This document shows, one piece after another, positions 55,650-61,644 of a stretch of DNA of 61,644 bases. The stretch comes from Lachnospiraceae bacterium (GTDB lineage: Bacteria; Bacillota; Clostridia; Lachnospirales; Lachnospiraceae): positions 1 through 61,644 of the forward strand of contig SVEQ01000015.1 of NCBI GenBank assembly GCA_015057325.1, given 5' to 3'. Every line of letters begins with the position of its first letter. Positions within the stretch are counted from its first letter, which is position 1. The notes beneath the pieces are model-generated. The model was not told where the DNA came from. It did no database searches and saw only the letters and a list, made by a program, of their open reading frames with translations. The translations under genes and the position numbers were made by a program.

Positions 55650-55678
55650 ATTATATATTGAACCATTAATAATGGTAA
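55650..55678 (-). promoter_or_regulatory. Promoter with embedded palindrome ahead of the Fn3-type gene
   Basis: On the minus strand TTACCA (55673-55678), a 17-bp spacer and TATAAT (55650-55655). ACCATTAATAATGGT (55662-55676) is a palindrome overlapping the -35 and spacer, a good position for a repressor. Confidence 0.45.
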
Positions 55679-55684
55679 TATATC

Positions 55685-56458
55685 TTATTTAACCGGTCCG
55701 CCACAATACTCACAAGTACCTGCCGGTGTCGGTATTGTTGTTGCTCCACAAAGCGGACAAACAACCGGTGTCTTTGGTGCAGCTGCAGCCTCTCTGTCAT
55801 GCCTTGCATCCTGTCTTGCTACAGTAAGAATATTCTTAATCTCATTTCCCATCTTCTCATACTGAATAAACTCGCGGTTCTGACGCTCATTTGGCTTCTG
55901 GTTGATTGGAAGCGGATTATCTTCATTGATTTGTACACTTGACGGATTAAGCTGGAAGCTTATCGTGTCAAAATACGGATTGTTAACTCTTATCGTAATA
56001 TGAAAATCATACTCGAATATGTACTTCGGTGGATTATAACTTACTTTGTTACCATCCTTATCCTCTTTTTTCTCCTCCGACTTATCCTCGTCGATTTTAA
56101 ACTCAACTCCGGTAACATCAGAAAAACTGATAACATCAGGATTAGCCTCTTCAAGATTTCTTGCACGTGTTACCATGAACTTCTTGGCATCCTCATCAAT
56201 CATAAGCTTTGTGTTCTCTCCAAGAGTTCTTGTTGTGTGGAATGCCTTAACCGCATCCTTATTAGCCTCACGATAATCAAGCTGTTCCTTAATCTCAGCA
56301 ACAGTGCTGCTTCTTCTATCAGAAAAGAATGGAGACAACTTAGCAGCACACGACTTACACATGTTGCCGTCCTCTAACTTTCTGTTTCCGAGAAGTCCGA
56401 TTTCGCCGCCACAAATAGAGCACTCTTTCTTCTCAAATACTTTTCCAAACAAACCCAT
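55685..56458 (-). CDS. Double zinc-ribbon cytoplasmic protein (DUF4428-like N-terminus)
   Basis: 257 residues, no membrane segment. The N-terminus holds a treble-clef or zinc-ribbon motif (CSICGGEIGLLGNRKLEDGNMCKSCAAKLSPFF) of the DUF4428 type. The middle (about 60-190) is a beta-rich, PH-like region in which VTGVEFKIDEDKSEEK is interrupted by a Lys/Glu loop. The C-terminus is a second zinc ribbon (CPLCGATTIPTPAGTCEYCGG). GGAGGAGG lies upstream of the ATG and a good promoter at 56511-56539. The function is unknown. Confidence 0.82.
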   Translation of the reverse strand: MGLFGKVFEKKECSICGGEIGLLGNRKLEDGNMCKSCAAKLSPFFSDRRSSTVAEIKEQLDYREANKDAVKAFHTTRTLGENTKLMIDEDAKKFMVTRARNLEEANPDVISFSDVTGVEFKIDEDKSEEKKEDKDGNKVSYNPPKYIFEYDFHITIRVNNPYFDTISFQLNPSSVQINEDNPLPINQKPNERQNREFIQYEKMGNEIKNILTVARQDARHDREAAAAPKTPVVCPLCGATTIPTPAGTCEYCGGPVK

Positions 56459-56510
56459 TTCTCATCCTCCTCCATTTTATTCATGCTATTTCGGGTAAAA
56501 TAATACATTT

Positions 56511-56539
56511 ATTATATTAGAATTTTCCTATTCGCACAA
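56511..56539 (-). promoter_or_regulatory. Predicted promoter of the double zinc-ribbon gene
   Basis: On the minus strand TTGTGC (56534-56539), a 17-bp spacer and a perfect TATAAT (56511-56516), 53 bp upstream of the ATG. Confidence 0.45.
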
Positions 56540-56670
56540 CAAAACACAGTATTTTTTTATACAGTATTTTTCACAAAGCACTTTGTTAAAATTACACAGT
56601 TGACATAACATAACAAGGTTTATTTCATTATTTTCCTACTGTACTTAAAAATCTGCATTCGTATCAATAA

Positions 56671-56704
56671 TAACAAAACCCTCAGATTTCTCGATCCGAG
56701 GGTT
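56671..56704 (-). terminator. Terminator of the two-component operon
   Basis: AACCCTCaGAT (56677-56687) pairs with ATCcGAGGGTT (56694-56704) with one mismatch and a 6-nt loop. On the minus strand it continues into TTTTGTTATT. It is 27 nt past the histidine kinase stop. Confidence 0.82.
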
Positions 56705-56730
56705 CTACTTCAATCATTTTAATTTCCCAA

Positions 56731-58725
56731 TTACTTTTTTACCGGAAATGTAAGCACTACCTTGAACAAATCGCCATCAATCATGATATCAAATGTTCCG
56801 CCCTGAAGCTCTGTAAGACTTCTTGCTATTGAAAGTCCAAGGCCGTTACCTTCCGTATTTCTCGACTCATCACCGCGAACAAATCTCTCCATTAACTCAT
56901 CAGGTGACATATCAAGTTCCGTTCTTGATGTATTCTTAAATGTTATAACAACATTTGAATCTACATCCAATGACAAATACACTCTTGAGTTTTCAAGCGC
57001 ATACTTGCAAATATTGTTCATCAGGTTATCAAACACTCTAAGCATTCTTCTTCCGTCAGCCATAATCTTTGTACCGTCGGAACCTGAATTAATCTTAGTT
57101 ACAAGTGTAAGTCCTGCTGCATTAAGTTTCTCCTCGTATTCACCGGCTATCTGTGTTATAAACATTGACGCCTCACAAGGTGCAAGTTCAACCTCAAGAT
57201 TACCTGTACTTGCCTTTGATGCCTCAACAAGATCTTCTATTAATCTTTTTAATCTTTCAGACTGGCGAAGGAGAACTTCTGTGTATTCTTTAATCTTTTC
57301 GTTATCTGTTTCTTCTTTGCCAATCAAGTCTGTGTAGTTGATAATAGAAGTAAGCGGTGTCTTAATATCATGTGATACGTTAGTAATAAGCTCTGTCTTC
57401 ATGCGTTCGCTCTTCATTTTCTCTTCAACAGCCGTAACCATTCCTTCCGAGATATGATTAAGATTTTCGCCATGCTCTTTGAAATCTCCGCGAAGCTTAC
57501 TTGTGTCAATCTTATGCTCAAAGTCACCGGATGCAAGTGCTCTTCCTCCTGCCTGAAGTCCACGAAGACCAAGTGCAAATTTGCAAATGACAACAAATAA
57601 TACAACGTGGAGTACAAACCAAAACAAGAGATAATTGTCCATTTCATACCAAGTAGCTGCAATCACAATAAGTTCCAAAAGTGATAATCCGCAAAATACT
57701 GCAACCGTCTTCCAGATAAGTGGAAACTTTTTAAAAACTTCGCCAAAGAAACGGAAGAAACCTACAAACTTATTCCAACACCACTTAATTATTTTCCAAA
57801 ACAGTTTCCAACACCAGCTGCACACTATAAATGTAAGTGTGTTTTTCAAAAGTGTTCCCTGCTTGATTCTGGCTGCTGCACTCATAGACAAACCATTGAA
57901 GAAAAGTATTGCAAAAACCGTTGCAACACATGCAACTACAATTGCTACATCGTCAGGAGACTCTGTCAATATAGCTCCAAAGATTCCACCCATACATAAT
58001 GCTGCAAACAACATAATATCAAAGGGAACCTTATTAAAGTATCCCGGATGAACTTCCTCCGAATTAGGTCTTCTTGCCGATACGCAAAGCATCGTAATGT
58101 AGAATACAAATGCCACAATTACAGATGCTACAGCAGTTGGTATTGCATCATTTTTATATTTATTTAACAAGTTATATATTATAACCCTGTTGTTTAAGTA
58201 ATCTAAGTCGGGTCTTTCATCATTACCCTCGTAGTATCCGTAAATGGTTACATATTTCTCATTTGATTTTTCCTTTTTTCCTGAAATCACAATGCTCTTA
58301 TTGTCATTACGTCTTGCAAGATAAAATGTGTATTGAACCTTTGACATGTCAAAATCATCCGACTCCATTACACATTTATCTTTTGTGTCAGTTACCTTGT
58401 AAACGAAATTATTAGGAATACTCACGTTCCACTCATACTCGTCATAAGCAACATCTTCCTGTGTCAAGAGTTCATCTTCTAAAAATCTGCCATCGTCATC
58501 AAGCTTTTTTAGTACATCGTTTAGAATGATATTCGCATTCTCATACGCATCATTCTTTGTATCACTTGCTATAAGTTCATCAGGCGTATTATTATAAAGA
58601 TCAAACTCATAACAACCTATAGCTGCACCGGCAAAAATCAGTCCTGATATCATAGCCGCACAAGTTGCCAAATATATTATAATCTTTGCCGGCATTGTTC
58701 TTATTATATTTTTCATTATTATCAT
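56731..58725 (-). CDS. Multi-pass sensor histidine kinase
   Basis: 664 residues. One N-terminal membrane segment (16-38), an extracellular domain (40-190), then six more membrane segments (195-386), a HAMP-like linker (390-430), the dimerisation helix with phospho-acceptor His452 in ITNVSHDIKTPLTSIINY, and a C-terminal ATPase domain with RVFDNLMNNICKYA (N box) and GNGLGLSIARSLTELQGG (G2 box). The DxGxG G1 box is replaced by FKNTSRTEL, as in some Firmicute kinases of this type. Its ATG overlaps the stop of the response regulator (ATGA), so the two are coupled. Ligand unknown. Confidence 0.93.
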   Translation of the reverse strand: MIIMKNIIRTMPAKIIIYLATCAAMISGLIFAGAAIGCYEFDLYNNTPDELIASDTKNDAYENANIILNDVLKKLDDDGRFLEDELLTQEDVAYDEYEWNVSIPNNFVYKVTDTKDKCVMESDDFDMSKVQYTFYLARRNDNKSIVISGKKEKSNEKYVTIYGYYEGNDERPDLDYLNNRVIIYNLLNKYKNDAIPTAVASVIVAFVFYITMLCVSARRPNSEEVHPGYFNKVPFDIMLFAALCMGGIFGAILTESPDDVAIVVACVATVFAILFFNGLSMSAAARIKQGTLLKNTLTFIVCSWCWKLFWKIIKWCWNKFVGFFRFFGEVFKKFPLIWKTVAVFCGLSLLELIVIAATWYEMDNYLLFWFVLHVVLFVVICKFALGLRGLQAGGRALASGDFEHKIDTSKLRGDFKEHGENLNHISEGMVTAVEEKMKSERMKTELITNVSHDIKTPLTSIINYTDLIGKEETDNEKIKEYTEVLLRQSERLKRLIEDLVEASKASTGNLEVELAPCEASMFITQIAGEYEEKLNAAGLTLVTKINSGSDGTKIMADGRRMLRVFDNLMNNICKYALENSRVYLSLDVDSNVVITFKNTSRTELDMSPDELMERFVRGDESRNTEGNGLGLSIARSLTELQGGTFDIMIDGDLFKVVLTFPVKK

Positions 58726-59411
58726 CCCTTCATTATATATCCCTGCCCAAACACTACCTTCAAATATCTGGGATCAGCAGAATCATATTCTATTTTCTCT
58801 CTTAAATGTCTTATATGTACGGCTACCGTATTGGTTTCATTTCCAATCGGTTTTTCCTGCCATACATGCTCGTATATTTCAGCGGGCGAATACACCCGAT
58901 TAGGATTTCGCATAAAGAGTTTTAGTATTTCAAACTCCTTAGGAGTAAGTGAAATCTCGTCACCGTCTAATGTTACCTTCTTGCTGGAATCATTTAATTC
59001 AATTCCACCTATAACTACAACATCCGACTTAATCTCACCACCGCCAAGCTGCAAGTAACGTCTAAGCTGTGATTTAACTCTTGCCGCAACCTCTACAGGA
59101 TTGAAAGGCTTGGTTATATAATCGTCGGCGCCGACGTTTAACCCGAGTACCTTATCTGTATCCTCACTCTTTGCGGTAAGAAGGATAATTGGCACATTAC
59201 TCTTTTCTCTTATCTTTGCCATTGCCTCAATGCCGTCCATGACCGGCATCATTATATCCATTAAGATTAAATGAATATCCTCCGACGCAACAACTGAAAG
59301 TGCCTCCTTGCCGTTATATGCCTCAAACATCTTATAATCCGGATTTGTAAGATAGATCTTAAGTGCATTAACGATATCCTTCTCATCATCACATATTAAA
59401 ATATTATACAT
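58722..59411 (-). CDS. OmpR/PhoB-family response regulator
   Basis: 229 residues. The receiver domain (1-118) has acidic pocket DDE (8-10), phospho-acceptor Asp52 in ILMDIMMPVMDG, Thr/Lys in ILLTAKSE and YITKPF. The C-terminal winged helix (130-229) shows LTPKEFEILKLFMRNPNRVYSPAEIYEHVW and TNTVAVHIRHLREKI. It is paired with the downstream kinase through a four-base overlap. The promoter region carries repeated CTTAAAGAG-like half-sites (59484-59526), so autoregulation is likely. Confidence 0.95.
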   Translation of the reverse strand: MYNILICDDEKDIVNALKIYLTNPDYKMFEAYNGKEALSVVASEDIHLILMDIMMPVMDGIEAMAKIREKSNVPIILLTAKSEDTDKVLGLNVGADDYITKPFNPVEVAARVKSQLRRYLQLGGGEIKSDVVVIGGIELNDSSKKVTLDGDEISLTPKEFEILKLFMRNPNRVYSPAEIYEHVWQEKPIGNETNTVAVHIRHLREKIEYDSADPRYLKVVFGQGYIMKG

Positions 59412-59469
59412 CTCGTTCTCCTTATCATCTTGGCTACTAAAACCTGCAAGTCTTTTTTAATACATTCAC

Positions 59470-59526
59470 ATTGTATCACGTTTCTCTTTAAGAAAAAACA
59501 TGATAACTCTTTAAGATTTCATTAAG
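59470..59526 (-). promoter_or_regulatory. Promoter with tandem half-sites ahead of the response regulator
   Basis: On the minus strand TGATACAAT (59470-59478) is an extended -10. CTTAAAGAG occurs exactly at 59484-59492 and 59507-59515, with a related CTTAATGAA at 59518-59526. Start spacings are 23 and 11 bp, i.e. whole helical turns, as expected for OmpR-family direct repeats. One site lies in the promoter spacer. Confidence 0.5.
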
Positions 59527-59559
59527 AAAAAAAAAGAACTCCCACAAAGGAAGTTCTTT
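59524..59559 (-). terminator. Terminator of pyrK-pyrD
   Basis: AAAGAACT (59533-59540) pairs with AGTTCTTT (59552-59559), with CC/GG extending it inside a mismatch. The minus strand then has a T run of about nine (59526-59534). Confidence 0.88.
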
Positions 59560-59567
59560 CAAACACT

Positions 59568-60506
59568 TTACTTAACACAGCCGATAATCTCTTTGATATC
59601 GGTAATGCCGTGTTCATCCATGTATTTCTTCATACCCTCTATTATCTCAAGCGTTACAAACGGATTATGGAAATTTGCAGTTCCAACAGAAACAACAGTT
59701 GCTCCTGCCATCATGAACTCTATTGCATCCTCGTAATTCATGATACCGCCCATGCCGATAATCGGAAGTTTGACCGCATTGGCAACCTGATATACCATGC
59801 GTACTGCAACCGGCTTAATTGCAGGTCCTGAAAGCCCGCCTGTTTTGTTGGCTATAGCAAATTGTCTACGGTTAATATCTATCTTCATACCTGTAAGTGT
59901 ATTGATAAGCGATAACGCATCTGCACCGCCTGCCTCAGCCGCCTTAGCCATTGCAGTAATGTCTGTAACATTAGGACTTAATTTCATAATAATAGGCTGT
60001 TTTGCCTTTGCCTTAACTGCTTTTGTAATACTCTCTAACGCCTTAGGGTCCTGACCAAATGCAATACCGCCTTCTTTGACATTTGGACAAGATACATTAA
60101 TCTCTAAAAGATCAACCTTCTCGTCGGCAAGTCTCTCAACAACTTCAACATAGTCAGCCTCACTCTTACCACAAACATTTACAATAATGTTCGTATCGTA
60201 TTCCTGCAAAAATGGAATATCTCTTTTGCAAAAAACATCTATTCCCGGATTCTGTAAGCCTACAGCATTCATCATTCCACCGTAAGTTTCTGCAATTCTT
60301 GGTGTTGGGTTGCCTGCCCATGGGATATTGGCAACACCCTTTGTTGTAACAGCACCAAGCTTATTCAAATCAACAAAATCGCCATACTCCGCACCTGATC
60401 CAAAAGTACCCGATGCAACTGTAACAGGATTTTTGAACTTGACACCGCAAAGGTCAACTTCAAGACCTGACATGTCCATTTTCGTTGTTCTAATTCTATC
60501 TGACAT
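59568..60506 (-). CDS. pyrD: Dihydroorotate dehydrogenase, class 1B catalytic subunit
   Basis: Oxidises dihydroorotate to orotate in pyrimidine synthesis. The 312-residue protein contains the FMN-barrel start VKFKNPVTVASGTFGSGAEY, the active-site loop NVSCPNVKEGGIAFG with the class 1 Cys, IIMKLSPNVTDI, and the C-terminal GMGGIMNYEDAIEFMMAGATVVSVGTANF phosphate-binding region. The paired PyrK subunit, whose stop overlaps this start (TAATG), makes it the NAD-dependent class 1B type. Confidence 0.97.
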   Translation of the reverse strand: MSDRIRTTKMDMSGLEVDLCGVKFKNPVTVASGTFGSGAEYGDFVDLNKLGAVTTKGVANIPWAGNPTPRIAETYGGMMNAVGLQNPGIDVFCKRDIPFLQEYDTNIIVNVCGKSEADYVEVVERLADEKVDLLEINVSCPNVKEGGIAFGQDPKALESITKAVKAKAKQPIIMKLSPNVTDITAMAKAAEAGGADALSLINTLTGMKIDINRRQFAIANKTGGLSGPAIKPVAVRMVYQVANAVKLPIIGMGGIMNYEDAIEFMMAGATVVSVGTANFHNPFVTLEIIEGMKKYMDEHGITDIKEIIGCVK

Positions 60507-61270
60507 TACAACTCCACCTCCCCTGCATCGAATACCGGACCATCTTTACAGATTCTCTTATTCTTAACATGACTGTGATCATCAACCTCTGTTGAATTAC
60601 AAACACACGCAAGACATGCGCCGATTCCACATGCCATCTTCTCTTCAAGCGAAAGCTGCGCTTCCATGTGATGAGCAAAAGCAAATTCTTTAACCGCTTT
60701 AAGCATCGGCGTAGGTCCGCAAGCATAAATGATATCGCCTCGAATACCATATCCTTCCAAAGCGTCTATAACCGTTCCCTTTACACCTGTCTTGCCATCT
60801 TCGCTTGCCATGTATATTTCACCCAAGCCATCGAAATCATCAAGAAGAAACGTCTCATCACGATAACCAAGTACTATATTCTTTTCGCAATTCAATTCTT
60901 TTGCAAGTTCAAGCATAGGCGGAATACCTATACCACCACCGATAAGGATTGCAACCTTATCTTTTTTTGAAAATCCATTACCCAACGGACCCATAATATC
61001 AACGTAATCACCGGATTCAAGATGAGAAAACTCCTTAGTTCCTTTGCCGACTACACGATACACAAGACGAATTGTTCCTTTATCCTTATCTATCTCACAG
61101 ATACTTATAGGTCTTGGAAGAAGATTGCTTCCGTCCTTGCTATACAATGATACAAACTGTCCGGCCTGTGCATTAACTGCTACCGCACCTGCCTCAAGTA
61201 CCATATCATAAATACCCGTTGCAATTCTCTCTTGACTTACAATTTTAGCTGTAACTTTTGTAGCTCCCAT
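60506..61270 (-). CDS. pyrK: Dihydroorotate dehydrogenase electron transfer subunit
   Basis: Iron-sulfur flavoprotein that passes electrons from PyrD to NAD. The 254-residue protein has an FAD-binding beta barrel (LLPRPISICEIDKDKGTIRLVYRVVGKGT), a nucleotide-binding stretch (VAILIGGGIGIPPMLELAKEL), and near the C-terminus four cysteines for the 2Fe-2S cluster (CGIGACLACVC and CKDGPVF). It overlaps pyrD by one base. AGGAGG lies at 61279-61284, and only six bases beyond it the second foldback element begins, so the promoter must lie inside or beyond the element. No pyrF or pyrR is visible before the window ends. Confidence 0.96.
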   Translation of the reverse strand: MGATKVTAKIVSQERIATGIYDMVLEAGAVAVNAQAGQFVSLYSKDGSNLLPRPISICEIDKDKGTIRLVYRVVGKGTKEFSHLESGDYVDIMGPLGNGFSKKDKVAILIGGGIGIPPMLELAKELNCEKNIVLGYRDETFLLDDFDGLGEIYMASEDGKTGVKGTVIDALEGYGIRGDIIYACGPTPMLKAVKEFAFAHHMEAQLSLEEKMACGIGACLACVCNSTEVDDHSHVKNKRICKDGPVFDAGEVEL

Positions 61271-61290
61271 ATTTCAATCCTCCTTATCAT

Positions 61291-61644
61291 ATTGCTGTTT
61301 AATGCACTTTTATATATGACGGACGCGTATAGATTATCAGATGTATGCATATCCTGTGTCTAATTAACTGTTATATACATTTTCAAAACGGACGCATAAC
61401 AAATTGTCGATATATTACATTCTGTGTGACGAGACATACGGACATAAGAGTTTCTAGGTATCTCGGTGACATTATTATATTATACGCGGCACTGTTCCAA
61501 TTCGACATCCTGTCTCAATGGAACATGCCGAACATCCATGTTCGGCAGCCGCTATTTACTCATCGATATACCAAGAAACTCTAATATCCTCCTGAATGTC
61601 ACACAGAATGTAATACACAACAATTCTTTATGCTGTCGTTCGTT
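61291..61644. mobile_element. Foldback / MITE-like element, copy 2 (truncated by window end)
   Basis: 354 bp that match 36192-36546 with about twelve differences and one single-base gap (around 96-97% identity). The match begins exactly at ATTGCTGTTTA (61291) and runs off the window. The left arm, inner stem and central junction are all present; the right part is not visible. Compared with copy 1, changes at the central hairpins extend the stems (TGTTCCA/TGGAACA and TGCCGAACAT/ATGTTCGGCA), and a T in TTCTGTGTGAC restores perfect pairing with GTCACACAGAA. Confidence 0.7.

Overview
The window reads as chromosomal DNA of a low-GC, probably spore-forming Clostridia member, most likely Lachnospiraceae (Butyrivibrio/Roseburia/Lachnospira type). 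The reasons are AT-rich coding sequence, strong AGGAGG ribosome binding sites, a spoIIAA-spoIIAB-sigF operon, AddAB instead of RecBCD, a class 1B PyrK/PyrD pair, and several uncharacterised proteins of a type I associate with Lachnospiraceae. The species cannot be named from sequence alone. No tRNA, rRNA, CRISPR array, prophage or transposase gene was seen.

Layout. 1-16.7 kb, mostly leftward: a methyl-accepting chemotaxis gene broken by an in-frame TAG, radA, a small conserved gene, clpC, purine genes purD-purN-purM, a GGDEF/EAL protein, an HscC-type Hsp70 and a 1172-residue TPR protein with a degenerate J-like start. 16.7-25.4 kb: purC and purE converge on a shared terminator. Then come a secreted Big_2/NlpC-P60 protein, aroB, the sigma-F operon, a zinc-ribbon TPR membrane protein, a 49-codon gene and folC. 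25.4-36 kb: addA and addB, a divergent FMN_bind-like membrane protein, a left-handed beta-helix protein and topB. 36.2-36.9 kb: a non-coding foldback element. 37-39.5 kb: an unusual ParB-like/BMP fusion overlapping a phosphoesterase gene. 39.6-50.7 kb: a tightly packed leftward run of typA, a condensation-fold acyltransferase, a zinc-ribbon membrane protein, an esterase, an LtaS-like sulfatase-fold enzyme, VanZ, a small membrane protein, an M29 aminopeptidase and a cation antiporter. 50.9-59.4 kb: glgB with a histone-H1-like tail, a secreted Fn3-type protein, a double zinc-ribbon protein and a two-component system. 59.5-61.3 kb: pyrK-pyrD, preceded by the start of a second copy of the foldback element, cut off by the window end.

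How the parts fit: purM/N/D/C/E cover several steps of IMP synthesis, and PyrK/PyrD the pyrimidine oxidation step. RadA, AddAB and TopB serve recombination and repair. HscC plus the J-like TPR protein look like a dedicated chaperone pair. The typA-downstream run looks like an envelope-modification operon.

The most unusual object is the repeated element at 36192-36929 and 61291-61644. The two copies are about 96-97% identical where they overlap. The first ~450 nt fold into an imperfect palindrome, and several differences between copies improve base pairing in copy 2. In both places an element end lies 6-11 nt upstream of a Shine-Dalgarno sequence.
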